Source: Streptomyces catenulae
GTDB lineage: Bacteria; Actinomycetota; Actinomycetes; Streptomycetales; Streptomycetaceae
Reading direction: 5' to 3'
Assembly: GCF_000718015.1 (NCBI RefSeq)
Contig: NZ_JODY01000002.1
Span: forward strand, 124,001 to 188,000
Length of the DNA stretch: 64,000 bases
Part shown: piece after piece, positions 1 to 9,064 of the stretch
Position numbering within the stretch: the first letter of the stretch is position 1
How the letters are laid out: every line of letters starts with the position of its first letter
Position numbers and translations under genes: made by a program
Notes under the pieces: generated by a model
Told to the model about the DNA's origin: nothing
The model's input: the letters and a program-made list of their open reading frames with translations, nothing else
Database searches by the model: none

Positions 1-557
1 CCGACGGCGGCGCGCACTGGGAGCCGTCGAACACCGGCGTCCGGGTGTCGTTCCTGCCCGAGGAGTACCCGGAGTTCGGCCAGTGCGTCCACAAGATCGC
101 GCAGGACGCCGTCGACCGTGACCGGCTCTACCTCCAGAACCACTGGGGTGTCTACCGCAGCGACGACGCGGGCGCCCGGTGGACGGACATCGGCGCGGGG
201 CTCCCCACCGACTTCGGCTTCGCGGTGGCCGCCCACCCGCACCGCGCCGACACCGTCTACCTCTTCCCCATCACCGCCGACGTGGACCGCGTCCCGGCCG
301 ACCACCGCTGCCGGGTCTTCCGGACCTCCGACGCCGGTGCGTCCTGGGAACCGCTCTCCCACGGCCTGCCGGCGGAGGACCACTACGGCACGGTGCTCCG
401 CGACGCCCTCTGCGTGGACGACAGCGACCCCGCGGGCGTCTACTTCGGCAACCGCAACGGCGAGTTGTACGCCAGCGCCGACGACGGCGAGAGCTGGCAG
501 CGACTCGCCTCCCACCTCCCGGATGTGCTGTGCGTACGGGCATCCGCGGTGGCCTGA
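1..557 (+). CDS. BNR/sialidase-like beta-propeller protein, 5' truncated
   Basis: The reading frame is open from base 3, so the gene begins before the window and only its last 184 residues or so are seen. Three Asp-box (BNR) repeats of the S-x-D-x-G-x-x-W type are visible: SDDAGARWTDIG, TSDAGASWEPLS and SADDGESWQRLA, each followed by a short hydrophobic strand. This pattern belongs to the WD40/YVTN/BNR-like propellers often labelled exo-alpha-sialidase or glycosyl hydrolase. Asp boxes are structural, and the catalytic residues of a true sialidase cannot be judged from this fragment. The enzymatic role is therefore open. The gene ends 60 bases before the convergent sulfurtransferase. Confidence 0.75.
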   Translation, partial: DGGAHWEPSNTGVRVSFLPEEYPEFGQCVHKIAQDAVDRDRLYLQNHWGVYRSDDAGARWTDIGAGLPTDFGFAVAAHPHRADTVYLFPITADVDRVPADHRCRVFRTSDAGASWEPLSHGLPAEDHYGTVLRDALCVDDSDPAGVYFGNRNGELYASADDGESWQRLASHLPDVLCVRASAVA

Positions 558-616
558 GGGTGCGGGCGCCCCGCCGCCCGGGTCCGGCGCCCCGCGTGGT
601 GGGGCCCCGGGCCGGG

Positions 617-1558
617 TCAGGGCGCCGCGGGCTCCGGCGCCGGCGCACCGGCGGGCGCCGCGCCCGGTTCCTCGCCCGTCACCACCGGCAGCGCCGAGGG
701 CAGCCCCCACTCGCTCCACGAGCCGTCGTACACGGCCAGGTCGCGGTGGCCCGCCAGGTGCGCGCCCAGCGCCAGCACACAGGCGGTGACGCCGGATCCG
801 CAGCTGAAGTACAGCCGCCGTCCCTGCTCCGCCGCTGCGCGGAACGCCTCGCGCAGTTCGTCCGCCGGGCGCATCCGGCCGTCGCGCAGAAGGTCGCCGA
901 AGGGCAGGTTCACGGCGCCCGGCATGTGGCCGCCGCGCAGACCCGGCCGGGGCTCGGGGGCGGTCCCGGCGTACCGTCCGCGGGTGCGGGCGTCGAGCAC
1001 CACCGCCGCCGGGTCACTGAGCGCGGCCAGCACCTCGGCGCTGCCGACGAACAGCCCCGCCCGGGGCCGTGCGGTGAAGGTGCCGCGGGGCCCGTCGTAG
1101 GCGGCGGGCCGGGGCTCCACCGGCAGGCCCGCACCGCGCCAGGCGGGCAGCCCGCCGTCCAGCACGGCGGCCCGGTCGAAGCCCATGGCGCGCAGCATCC
1201 ACCAGGCGCGGGCCGCGGAGTGGATCCCGGCGGCGTCGTAGACGACCACGGTGTCCTCGTCGTCCAGGCCGAGACGGCGTACGGCGGCGGTGAACGCGTC
1301 CGCGCCGGGCAGGGTGTGGGGCACCGGGGCGGCGGGGTCGGACAGCTCGCCGTCGAGGTCGAACGGCCGGGCCCCGGGGAGGCGTTCGGCCGCGCCCCGG
1401 TGGGCGCCGACGGACGCGTCCAGCAGCACCAGCCGCTCCGCGCCGAGCCGCGGCGCGAGCCAGCCGGTGTCCACCAGCGGGCCGGGCGGACACATCGCCG
1501 TCGGGCCGGACGGCCGCGGGTGCCCGGTGGCCGGGTCCGGAACGGAACGCGTGCTCAT
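617..1558 (-). CDS. two-domain sulfurtransferase (rhodanese / 3-mercaptopyruvate type)
   Basis: 313 residues with the classic tandem rhodanese layout: an inactive N-terminal domain (about 30-150, with the VVYDAAG and LDGGLPAWRGAG motifs) and a C-terminal catalytic domain (about 165-300). The active-site loop is CGSGVTAC with the nucleophile Cys253. CG(S/T)GVTA is the form found in 3-mercaptopyruvate sulfurtransferases, whereas thiosulfate-specific rhodaneses usually carry CRKGVTA, so the mercaptopyruvate type is favoured. It transfers sulfane sulfur to thiol acceptors or cyanide in the cytoplasm. The C-terminus is Pro/Ala-rich and looks disordered. It is transcribed alone. Confidence 0.9.
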   Translation of the reverse strand: MSTRSVPDPATGHPRPSGPTAMCPPGPLVDTGWLAPRLGAERLVLLDASVGAHRGAAERLPGARPFDLDGELSDPAAPVPHTLPGADAFTAAVRRLGLDDEDTVVVYDAAGIHSAARAWWMLRAMGFDRAAVLDGGLPAWRGAGLPVEPRPAAYDGPRGTFTARPRAGLFVGSAEVLAALSDPAAVVLDARTRGRYAGTAPEPRPGLRGGHMPGAVNLPFGDLLRDGRMRPADELREAFRAAAEQGRRLYFSCGSGVTACVLALGAHLAGHRDLAVYDGSWSEWGLPSALPVVTGEEPGAAPAGAPAPEPAAP

Positions 1559-1672
1559 ACGGGGCCTCCCTGCACCGGCAGACCGCCTCCGGGCCTGCGT
1601 ACGGGCGTCACTCTGCCGCCCGCACCGGACGCGCGGGCACGCAGGGCTCCGGATGCCGTCCGGCCGCGCGGC

Positions 1673-2350
1673 TCACGGGAGCCGCCAGTCCACCGGTTCG
1701 GCGCCCTGGCGGATGAGGAGGTCGTTGGTACGGCTGAAGGGGCGCGAGCCGAAGAAGCCGCGGTCGGCGGACATCGGGGAGGGGTGCGCCGACTCGATCG
1801 CCGGGTACGCGTCGAGGAAGGGGCGGAGGTTGCGGGCGTCGCGGCCCCACAACACGGGCACCAGCGGCTTGCCGCGGGCGGCGAGGGCGCGGATGGCCTG
1901 CTCGGTGACCTCCTCCCAGCCCTTGCCGCGGTGGGCGGCGGGCTTGCGGGGCGCGGTGGTCAGGGCCCTGTTGAGCAACAGGACGCCCTGGCGGGTCCAC
2001 GGGGTCAGGTCGCCGTTGGAGGGGCGGGGCAGGCCGAGGTCGGTGTGGAGTTCGCGGAAGATGTTCTCCAGGCTCCCCGGCAGCCGCTGCACCTCGGGCG
2101 CGACCGCGAAGCTCAGCCCGATGGCCATGCCCGGCGTCGGATAGGGGTCCTGACCGACGATCAGCACCCGTACGTCGTCGAAGGGTTGCTGGAAGGCGCG
2201 CAGGACGTTGGCGCCCGCGGGGAGATAGGTCCGGCCGGCGGCGATCTCCTGACGGAGGAAGTCGCCCATCTCGGCGATCCGTCCGGCGACGGGGCGCAGC
2301 GCCTCCGCCCAGCCGGGCTCGACAAGTTCGTTCAAGGGTCGTGCTGCCAC
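1673..2350 (-). CDS. ung: uracil-DNA glycosylase, family 1
   Basis: 225 residues, the normal length for family-1 UDG. It excises uracil from DNA in base-excision repair. The water-activating loop GQDPYP is at 66-71 (catalytic Asp68), the uracil-binding LLLN segment at 125-128, and the minor-groove intercalation loop HPSPMSA at 189-195 (His189). The motif GQDPYPTPG in place of GQDPYHGPG is common in actinobacterial members. The start ATG gives the expected N-terminus. Start and stop are isolated from neighbours, so it is probably monocistronic. Confidence 0.95.
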   Translation of the reverse strand: MAARPLNELVEPGWAEALRPVAGRIAEMGDFLRQEIAAGRTYLPAGANVLRAFQQPFDDVRVLIVGQDPYPTPGMAIGLSFAVAPEVQRLPGSLENIFRELHTDLGLPRPSNGDLTPWTRQGVLLLNRALTTAPRKPAAHRGKGWEEVTEQAIRALAARGKPLVPVLWGRDARNLRPFLDAYPAIESAHPSPMSADRGFFGSRPFSRTNDLLIRQGAEPVDWRLP

Positions 2351-2578
2351 AAAGCCTCACCCTACCGGCCCAACACCCGGGCTCCGTTCCGTCCGGAGCG
2401 GGCGCGGGCGCGGTCGGCGGTTCCCGGGGGGGCGACCGGCCACCGGAGGCGCCCTCCCGCAGTGCCGGGCGGGCCGCCCTGCCGCCGGTCCGGCGGGGTC
2501 CGTACCGGCCCGGCCGGGTGGTGTGCCGGGTCCGCGGTCGGGGCCCGGCGGTGGGGTGGCGGCCGGTACTGTGCCGCC

Positions 2579-3574
2579 ATGACACATGCGAACATCCCTG
2601 CGGGCTGGTATGCGGACCCGCAGGGGACTCCCCACCAACTGCGCTGGTGGGATGGCGCCCGCTGGACCGAGCACACCCACGCCGCCCCGCAGCAGCCGCA
2701 GGGCCAGGACCCGGCCCGGCAGGCCCCCCAGCAGCCCCAGCAGGCCCCTCAGCAGCAGGTTCCGCAGCAGGCGCCGCCGCAGCAGCCGCAGGCGGCTCCG
2801 GCCGGGGCCGGGGCGCCCCAGCAGTGGGCCGCCGGGCCCGGGGCGCCGTACGCGGCGCAGCAGGCCCCCTACGGGCAGCCCGGCTTCCCCCCGGCGGGGG
2901 CGGCGCCCGGCAACCCCGATGCGGCGCGTCAGGTCCAGCAGCAGGCGGGCGTCGCCCCGACGGGTCCCGGTGGCGGCACGCTGTTCACCGAGCCGGTGCT
3001 GGTGGTCAACCAGAAGGCGAAGCTGATCGAGGTCACCAACGAGTACGGCGTCTTCGACCAGAACGGCAACACCCTCGGCACGGTCGTCCAGGTCGGGCAG
3101 AGCACCGCGAAGAAGGTGCTGCGGGTGGTGTCCAGCCTGGACCAGTACATGACGCACAAGCTGGAGATCCGGGACGCGTACGGGCAGCCGCAGCTGGTGC
3201 TGACCCGGCCGGCGAAGTTCATCAAGTCGAAGGTGCTGGTGGCGCGTCCGGACGGGCAGCCGGTCGGCGAGATCGTCCAGCAGAACGCCATCGGCAAGAT
3301 CAACTTCGGGATGATGGTCAACGGTCAGCAGATCGGCGCCATCAAGGCCGAGAACTGGCGGGCCTGGAACTTCGCCATCGTCGACCACACCGACACCGAG
3401 GTCGCCCGGATCACCAAGACGTGGGAGGGCCTGGCGAAGACGATGTTCACCACCGCCGACAACTACGTCCTGCAGATCCACCGGCAGCTGCCCGACCCCC
3501 TGCTGAGCCTCGTCGTCGCCACGGCGCTGACCGTCGACACCGCGCTCAAGCAGGACTCCCGCGGCCTTGGCTGA
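2579..3574 (+). CDS. DUF2510 plus phospholipid scramblase/LURP-one-like protein
   Basis: 331 residues in three parts. Residues about 5-30 (GWYADPQGTPHQLRWWDGARWTEH) form a DUF2510 motif. Residues about 35-130 are a low-complexity Gln/Pro/Ala linker with many QQ and QAPQQ units. Residues about 135-325 match the scramblase/LURP-one-related beta-barrel fold (LFTEPVLVVNQK, EVTNEYGVFDQNG). DUF2510 is a short cytoplasmic motif of actinobacterial membrane-associated proteins, and the scramblase-like domain has no proven lipid-flipping role in bacteria. The ATG is chosen because it starts directly at the DUF2510 motif; the open frame upstream is Arg/Pro-rich noncoding sequence. Its stop overlaps the next gene by 8 bases, indicating translational coupling. 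Confidence 0.85.
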   Translation: MTHANIPAGWYADPQGTPHQLRWWDGARWTEHTHAAPQQPQGQDPARQAPQQPQQAPQQQVPQQAPPQQPQAAPAGAGAPQQWAAGPGAPYAAQQAPYGQPGFPPAGAAPGNPDAARQVQQQAGVAPTGPGGGTLFTEPVLVVNQKAKLIEVTNEYGVFDQNGNTLGTVVQVGQSTAKKVLRVVSSLDQYMTHKLEIRDAYGQPQLVLTRPAKFIKSKVLVARPDGQPVGEIVQQNAIGKINFGMMVNGQQIGAIKAENWRAWNFAIVDHTDTEVARITKTWEGLAKTMFTTADNYVLQIHRQLPDPLLSLVVATALTVDTALKQDSRGLG

Positions 3575-4574
3575 GCCGTCGCGCACGGCGGGACCGGCCG
3601 TGCTGGGCGTCGACTCCGGCGGTTCGGGGCTCCGCCTCGCCGTCGCCCCGGTCGCCGCACCGCGCGTCCGCCCGGAGTTCCGGTACGCGTCGGACACCCC
3701 GGTGCGCACCGGCGGGCGCGGTATCGACGCGCACCATCTGCTGGGTCAACTGCTGCCCGCCGCCGAGAAGCTGCGGCAGGAGGCGGGGGTGCCGGGCTTC
3801 GCGGCGGTCTGTGTCGGCGCCGCCGGGATGACGACGCTCGGGCAGGAGCTGCGGGATGTGCTGCCGCAGGCGCTGGCCGACGCCTTCGGGGTGCGCGCCC
3901 TGGCGCTGGCCGCCGACGCGGTCACCGGCTACGCGGGCGCGCTCGGGCAGCGGCCGGGCGCCGTCGTCGCGGCCGGTACGGGGCTGATCGCGCTCGGCGC
4001 GGACCCCGGGTCCGGGGCGGGCTGGCGGCGGACGGACGGCTGGGGCCATCTGCTCGGCGACTGCGGGGGCGGGGCGTGGATCGGCCGGGCCGGGCTGGAG
4101 GCCGCGCTGCGGGCGCACGACGGGCGGCCCGGCGCATCCCCGGCGTTGCTGCGGGCCGCCGAGGAGCGGTTCGGGCCGATCGGCGGTCTGCCGGGGCAGT
4201 TGTACCCGCGGTCGGACCGGCCCGCGGTGCTGGCGTCGTTCGCGCCGTGTGTGGCGCGCGAGGCGGCGGCGGATCCGGTCGCGGCGGGGATCGTCCGGCG
4301 GGCCGCGGAGCACATCGCGGACACCGCGGCGGCCGCCTGTCCGCCCGGGCCGGACCGGACCGTCGTGCTGACCGGCGGGCTGTTCCGGCTGGGCGAGGTG
4401 CTGCGGGCGCCGGTACGGGCCAAGGTGGCGGCGCGGCTGCCGGACGCGGTGTGCGCGGAGCCGGAGGGCGACCCGCTGGACGGCGCGCTGCGGCTGGCCG
4501 CCGCGCTGGCCACCGACACGGTGCGGCTGCCGGTGGACGGCGCGCTGCTCCAGCTCGTCCGTCATGGCAGGTGA
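3567..4574 (+). CDS. BadF/BadG/BcrA/BcrD-type ATPase, probable N-acetylglucosamine kinase
   Basis: 335 residues of the ASKHA fold. The phosphate-1 loop GVDSGGSGLRLAV lies near the N-terminus, a GTGLIALG-type loop at about 138-145, the conserved GWGHLLGDCGGGAWIG segment at about 156-172, and the adenosine motif VLTGGLFR at about 267-274. The GDxGG-type signature with this length is seen in eukaryote-like GlcNAc kinases and their bacterial relatives. The substrate could be GlcNAc, MurNAc or another amino sugar. The TTG start at 3567 overlaps the preceding gene by 8 bases; a GTG at 3600 is an alternative but would cut into the phosphate-1 strand. Confidence 0.8.
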   Translation: MAEPSRTAGPAVLGVDSGGSGLRLAVAPVAAPRVRPEFRYASDTPVRTGGRGIDAHHLLGQLLPAAEKLRQEAGVPGFAAVCVGAAGMTTLGQELRDVLPQALADAFGVRALALAADAVTGYAGALGQRPGAVVAAGTGLIALGADPGSGAGWRRTDGWGHLLGDCGGGAWIGRAGLEAALRAHDGRPGASPALLRAAEERFGPIGGLPGQLYPRSDRPAVLASFAPCVAREAAADPVAAGIVRRAAEHIADTAAAACPPGPDRTVVLTGGLFRLGEVLRAPVRAKVAARLPDAVCAEPEGDPLDGALRLAAALATDTVRLPVDGALLQLVRHGR

Positions 4575-4737
4575 GCGGCGCGCCCCGATCCGGAAGGCCC
4601 GCGGCGCGGACACCGGCCCGGGGCGCGTCCGGCACCCCGCCGGACCACCGTGACGCGCGGGATAAATCGGGACGGATACCTCCCGACCGAACCCTCCCCC
4701 GGCAGTGTGTCGGTACGAGGCGTTAGCATGCGGCGCC

Positions 4738-5694
4738 ATGAGTTCCCCCACTGGGCCCGCACCTGGCTCGCCCCGCTTTGACGACGATTCTCCGAGCTCG
4801 GCGCCCGGCCTGCCCGTACGAATGCCGCGTCCCCGGCAGTCCGGCCGACACCGTAAGCCGGAGCCGGTCGCCGCACCCGAGGGCGCACCCGCCCTGGTGC
4901 TGGCCGTGCCCGGCACCCCCACCCCCGCCGCGCGTTCCCTGGCGGAGGAGGTCTGCAGCATCGCCCGTTCCGAGCTGCCCGGCCTCGACGCCCGGATCGG
5001 TTACGTGGACGGTGACGGCGCCGACCACCCGGCGCTGGACGCGGTGCTGGCGCAGGCCGGTGCCGAGTACAAGGCGCGTGCCGCGCAGGGCGACGGCGCC
5101 GCCGGTCCCGCCGCGGTGGTCGTGCCGCTGCTGGCCGGTCCCGACAGCTCGCTGCTGCGGCGGATACGCCAGGCGATGATGAACAGCGGTTCCGGCGCCG
5201 AGCTGACGGACGTTCTGGGCCCGCACCCGCTGCTCGCCGAGGCGCTGCACGTCCGGCTCTCCGAGGCGGGGCTGGCCCGCGCCGACCGTGCGCGGCTGTT
5301 CACCGTCGCCACGGCGGCGGACGGCATCATCCTGGCCACCGTGGGCGGCGAGGAGGCCGTGCAGGCCGCGGGGATCACCGGCATGCTGCTGTCGGCCCGT
5401 CTGGCGGTGCCGGTGCTGGCCGCCGCGCTGGACGAGGACGGGGCGATCTCGCGCACCGCGGAGCAGCTGCGGACGTCCGGTTCGCAGCAGCTGGCGCTCG
5501 CGCCGTACCTGATCGGCCCGGAGATCTCCGACGGGCTGCTGGGGGCGGCCGCGGCCGAGGCGGGTTGTGCGTCGGCGGAGGCGCTGGGCGCCTACGGGGC
5601 GGTCGGCCGTCTGGTGCTGTCGAACTACGCCGCCGCGGTGGGCATCACGCTGCGGCCCGCCGCCGGGGGCCCGCAGTACGCTCCGGCACGCTGA
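4738..5694 (+). CDS. CbiX/sirohydrochlorin-chelatase-like protein with catalytic histidines missing
   Basis: 318 residues. A disordered N-terminus (1-50) is followed by a two-fold chelatase-like repeat of the CbiX class. Where active CbiX proteins have AHGSRD, this one reads AVPGTPTP (57-64). The second metal-binding position, normally a PxFL..G.H motif, reads VVPLLAGPDSS, also without histidine. The fold signature remains (LAPYLIGPEISDGLL near residue 260). It may be a non-catalytic relative or act in another process. The ATG at 4738 is chosen over an in-frame GTG at 4705 because coding character begins there. A strong hairpin follows the gene, so the unit is probably single. Confidence 0.7.
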   Translation: MSSPTGPAPGSPRFDDDSPSSAPGLPVRMPRPRQSGRHRKPEPVAAPEGAPALVLAVPGTPTPAARSLAEEVCSIARSELPGLDARIGYVDGDGADHPALDAVLAQAGAEYKARAAQGDGAAGPAAVVVPLLAGPDSSLLRRIRQAMMNSGSGAELTDVLGPHPLLAEALHVRLSEAGLARADRARLFTVATAADGIILATVGGEEAVQAAGITGMLLSARLAVPVLAAALDEDGAISRTAEQLRTSGSQQLALAPYLIGPEISDGLLGAAAAEAGCASAEALGAYGAVGRLVLSNYAAAVGITLRPAAGGPQYAPAR

Positions 5695-5727
5695 GCCACC
5701 TCCCGGGTGACCGCCCGGGAGCCGGGA

Positions 5728-5760
5728 GGGCCGTTCCGCTCCGTGCGGGACGGCCCTTCC
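5728..5760 (+). terminator. stem-loop terminator
   Basis: GGGCCGTTCCGC (5728-5739) pairs with GCGGGACGGCCC (5745-5756) across a 5-base loop with a single G-T wobble, followed by TTCC. It lies 34 bases past the CbiX-like stop codon and is a typical high-GC actinobacterial terminator without a long T tract. Confidence 0.7.
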
Positions 5761-5888
5761 GTGTGTCCGGCGCCGGACACGCCCCACGGCGGCAGCGGCG
5801 CCACCTCCTGGAAGGTGCGGGCCGCCGACGTTACGGTCCCCGGGAAGGCACCGGCCCGCCGGCCGGTCCGCACCGGAGGGAAGTTCCG

Positions 5889-6251
5889 ATGTCCGCCGCC
5901 GAAGCGCCACTGCCCGCCGTCGAGGTCGTCCGTTCCCTGTACGCCGCCTATCTCGCGCAGGACCGCCCCGCCATGGAGCGGCTGCTCGCCGACGATTTCG
6001 TCTTCACCAGCCCGCACGACGACCACCTGGGCAAGGACGTCTTCCTCACCCGCTGCTTCCCGACCGCCCACCGGTTCCGTTCGTACGAACTCCTCGACAC
6101 CGTGCCGGTGGGCGACGGGGAGGTGTTCGTCCGGTACGCGTACGAGTTGGTGGGCGGCGGGCACCACCGCAATGTCGAGGTGCTGACCGTGCGGGACGGG
6201 CGGATCGCCGAGACGCAGGTGTACTTCGGCGGCAGCTTCCCGCCGGGCTGA
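5889..6251 (+). CDS. SnoaL-like / NTF2-fold protein
   Basis: 120 residues with the small cone-shaped alpha+beta fold typical of SnoaL-like proteins: an N-terminal helix (VEVVRSLYAAYLAQDRPAMERLLADDFVFTSP), a central segment and C-terminal strands (VEVLTVRDGRIAETQVYFG). Such proteins are cyclases, isomerases or ligand-binding proteins, and sequence alone does not give the substrate. The ATG at 5889 is preceded by GGAGGGAAG at the right distance. It is convergent with the lactonase downstream. Confidence 0.75.
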   Translation: MSAAEAPLPAVEVVRSLYAAYLAQDRPAMERLLADDFVFTSPHDDHLGKDVFLTRCFPTAHRFRSYELLDTVPVGDGEVFVRYAYELVGGGHHRNVEVLTVRDGRIAETQVYFGGSFPPG

Positions 6252-6268
6252 GCGGCGCCCGCGCGGGC

Positions 6269-7330
6269 TCAGGCGAAGACGACGCAGGAGGCGGCGGGTG
6301 CGGGCATCGAGCCGGTGCGGGTGGGGACGCCGCTGGAGTGGTCGACGGTGAACCATGTGAGGTCGCCGGAGCGTTCGTTGGCAACGTAGAGGAACCGGCC
6401 GGTGGGGTGCATCGCCAGGTCGCGGGGCCAGGCGCCGCCGCAGGGCACGCTGGTGACGGGGGTCAGCTCCGCGCCGGAGGCGTCGAGGGCGTGGACGCAG
6501 ATGCGGTCGCGGCCACGGACCGCGGTCCACAGGAACCGGCCGTCCGGGGAGACGACCGCGGCGGACGGGTGGCAGGGCTCGGCGCCCGGGTCCCCCGGCT
6601 GGTCGCCGTCGACGAACAGGGCGGTCTCCCCCAGCGGCGTCAGGGTGCCGTGTTCGGCGTCCCAGCGGCAGCGGGTGAGCGCCGCGTCCAGTTCGTTGAC
6701 GACGTAGACATGGCCGCCGCCGGGGTGGAAGGCGAGGTGGCGGGGGCCGCTGCCAGGGCGGAGGCGGACCTCGTCGCGGATCTGTGTCATGCCGGTGACG
6801 GGGTCGAGGCTGCAGCTGCGGACCGAGTCGGTGCCGAGGTCGGCGGAGAGCAGCCGGGTGCCGCCGGGCGCGGCGTACACCGAGTGGGCGTGCGGGGTCT
6901 TCTGGCGCTCCGGGTCCGGGCCGCTGCCGTGGTGGGCGAGGACGGCGGCGGGTCCGCCGAGGGTGCCGTCCGGCCCGACGGGGAGCGTGCTGATGCTGCC
7001 GGAGGTGTAGTTGGCGGTGACGAGATGTCCGGCGGCCAGGGTGAGGTGGGTGGGGCTCGCGCCGCCCACCGGGACGGGCGGGGCGAGCAGCTGCGGGCCG
7101 TCCGGGGTGAGGGTGAAGGCGGCGGCCGCGCCGTGCTCGACCTCGCTGACCGCGTAGAGGCGCCTGCGGTCGCGGCTGGGGGCGAGGAAGGAGGGGTTGG
7201 CGACCTCCGCGGTGGTGTGCAGCGGGGTGAGCGCGCCGGTCTCGGGGTCGAGGGCGGCGGTGGTGATGCCCGCGCCGCCCGCCTGCGTGAACGATCCGAT
7301 GTAGGCCCGCAGGCCCTGCTCCGTGGTCAC
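6269..7330 (-). CDS. lactonase family protein (6-phosphogluconolactonase-like 7-bladed propeller)
   Basis: 353 residues with repeated YVVNELDAAL, LYAVSEVEHG and LYVANERSGDL blade motifs spread across the length, characteristic of the lactonase propeller family (Pgl of the YbhE type). Family members hydrolyse 6-phosphogluconolactone in the oxidative pentose phosphate pathway or related sugar lactones; some bind lactones without a proven reaction. There is no signal peptide, so it should be cytoplasmic. It starts at ATG 7330 and lies 127 bases downstream of the FUSC gene on the same strand. Confidence 0.8.
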   Translation of the reverse strand: MTTEQGLRAYIGSFTQAGGAGITTAALDPETGALTPLHTTAEVANPSFLAPSRDRRRLYAVSEVEHGAAAAFTLTPDGPQLLAPPVPVGGASPTHLTLAAGHLVTANYTSGSISTLPVGPDGTLGGPAAVLAHHGSGPDPERQKTPHAHSVYAAPGGTRLLSADLGTDSVRSCSLDPVTGMTQIRDEVRLRPGSGPRHLAFHPGGGHVYVVNELDAALTRCRWDAEHGTLTPLGETALFVDGDQPGDPGAEPCHPSAAVVSPDGRFLWTAVRGRDRICVHALDASGAELTPVTSVPCGGAWPRDLAMHPTGRFLYVANERSGDLTWFTVDHSSGVPTRTGSMPAPAASCVVFA

Positions 7331-7457
7331 CGCTGTGCCGCCTCTCGTCCGGTCGCCCGCCGCCCCCGCGCGGGGCGGGGCAGGGCGACGCTAACAGCCG
7401 GGGACGGGGCGGGGGCGGGATTGTGGGCCGGGGGCGCGGACCGTACGGCCGGTGGGG

Positions 7458-8978
7458 TCAGGCCCGCGCGAGCGGGGCGCGCGGCGGGCTGGCCAGCGGG
7501 GCGGCGAGGGCGGCGAGTTTCTGCTCCAGACCGTGCAGATGGAGCAGGGGGCCGTCCCCGGCGGCGGGCGGGGCGGGCGCGGGCGCCGGTGCGGCGTGGC
7601 GGGCGGTGAGGGCCTCGGCGGCGGCCTCGACGCGGCGCCAGGCGTCGGCGAGGTGGGCGTCGTGCGCGGCGTCGGTCCGCCCGGCGGGGGCGAGGGCCGT
7701 GAGGGCGGCGACGTCGTGGGCGCAGGCGTCCAGCAGGGCGAGGACCTGGCGGGCGCGGGCCTTGCGGTGGCGGAGCGGGTTGAGGGGGTGTACCAGCGGG
7801 CCGAGGGAGAGGCGGACCCGGCCGAGGAGGGCCTCCAGCTCGCCGGTGCGCGCGGCCGGGTCCGCGTCGTGGGCGCCGCCGAGGCGGGCGACGGCCTGGG
7901 CGGTGCACTCGTGGACGCAGCGGACGGCGCGTTCGATCCAGGCGTTGGTGGTGGCGTGGGTGGTGACGGGCAGCACGAGGACGACGGCCACGGCGGTGAC
8001 GAGGGCGCCGACGCCGGTCTCGGCGAACCGCAGCGTGAGCAGCCCGGGGTGCAGGACGCCGAGGAGCCCGTAGAGCAGTCCCGCCATGACGGTCACGAAG
8101 AACATCATGGAGGTGTACGACAGCGGCGCCGTGTAGAAGAGGCCGAAGACGCAGGCGGCGACGAGGACGGCGGTGGGTACGGGGGCGCCGTGCAGCGGGA
8201 CGGCGAGGAGGAGGGCCGCGGCGATGCCGGTGACGGTGCCCAGGACCCGGCGGAAGCCGCGGACCAGGGTCTCGCCGCAGGACGCGGTGTTCACGAAGAT
8301 CCACCAGACGGTGGCGACGGCCCAGTACCAGCGGTCGGCGGAGACGGCCTGACCGGCGGCGAGGGCGACGGCGCAGGCCACGGTCGCCTGGACGGCCTGC
8401 CGGGTGGTGGCGCGGGCCAGTCCGCGGCCGGGCGGCGGCGGGGCGGGCGCGGGCGCCGGGCGCAGCCGCCGTTCGTAGCACCAGACGCCGAAGCGGACCG
8501 CGGCGGCCACCGCGACGGCGACGAGCACCGCGGCGGTGAGGCGCGGCAGCTGGTGCGGTGCGGCGTGCAGGAACTGCGCCATGAAGAACATCATGAACGC
8601 GAAGACGCCGAGGGCGTGGCCGCGCGGGCCCCAGCGGCGGGCGTACACCCCGGCGCCGACGACGGCGAGGAAGGCCGTGTCGCGGACGAGGGGATGCCCG
8701 TGCAGCCCCGCCGCGAGGGCCAGGACGGGCAGGCCGACGGCGGGCAGCAGCGCGGTCGTACCGGCCTGGCCGCGGACCGTGGGGTCGGCGACGGTGAAGA
8801 GCACCAGCAGTGCGGCGAGCCCCCCGGCGATGGCCCCGGTGAGGGTGTGGACGGCGAGGCCGGAGACGGCGGTCGCCAGGCCGATGCCGAGTACGGCCCG
8901 GGTCGCGGCGCGCAGCCGCAGCCGTCCCGGGTCCGGGACCCACACCTTCCTCATCAGCAGCGTCATCCTCTTCAGCAC
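7458..8978 (-). CDS. FUSC family / aromatic acid exporter-like membrane protein (first copy)
   Basis: 506 residues with two clusters of about six transmembrane segments separated by a Pro/Ala-rich cytoplasmic linker (APAPAPPPPGRG), then a cytoplasmic C-terminal helical region. The motif WYWAVATVWWIFVNTASCGETLVRGFRRVLGT is the conserved block of the fusaric-acid-resistance/AaeB group, which exports aromatic acids and similar compounds. The GTG at 8978 is preferred because GGAGAGGAAG precedes it. The frame stays open upstream to an ATG at 9086 preceded by GGTGATC, so an N-terminal extension or an in-frame leader is possible. A terminator-like hairpin lies between the two starts. A second FUSC gene occurs at 22.9 kb. 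Confidence 0.8.
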   Translation of the reverse strand: MLKRMTLLMRKVWVPDPGRLRLRAATRAVLGIGLATAVSGLAVHTLTGAIAGGLAALLVLFTVADPTVRGQAGTTALLPAVGLPVLALAAGLHGHPLVRDTAFLAVVGAGVYARRWGPRGHALGVFAFMMFFMAQFLHAAPHQLPRLTAAVLVAVAVAAAVRFGVWCYERRLRPAPAPAPPPPGRGLARATTRQAVQATVACAVALAAGQAVSADRWYWAVATVWWIFVNTASCGETLVRGFRRVLGTVTGIAAALLLAVPLHGAPVPTAVLVAACVFGLFYTAPLSYTSMMFFVTVMAGLLYGLLGVLHPGLLTLRFAETGVGALVTAVAVVLVLPVTTHATTNAWIERAVRCVHECTAQAVARLGGAHDADPAARTGELEALLGRVRLSLGPLVHPLNPLRHRKARARQVLALLDACAHDVAALTALAPAGRTDAAHDAHLADAWRRVEAAAEALTARHAAPAPAPAPPAAGDGPLLHLHGLEQKLAALAAPLASPPRAPLARA

Positions 8979-9035
8979 CGCTTCCTCTCCGTACGTCTCG
9001 GGTGCGCGGCGCGGCCGGGCGGCCGGGCGCGCATG

Positions 9036-9064
9036 AAAAAGGCGCCGCGGAGTTCCGCAGCGCC
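9036..9064 (-). terminator. intrinsic terminator/attenuator in the FUSC leader
   Basis: Read on the minus strand, GGCGCTGCGG (9064-9055) pairs with CCGCGGCGCC (9050-9041) over an AACT loop with one mismatch, followed directly by five T residues (9040-9036). It lies about 57 bases upstream of the FUSC GTG and inside the frame that starts at ATG 9086, so it is placed as an attenuator rather than the end of another gene. Confidence 0.6.

Noticed and set aside
2690..2940. CAG/GCC-rich repeat-like DNA as a tandem repeat array
   Set aside because: It encodes the Gln/Pro/Ala linker of the scramblase-like protein and has no regular period.
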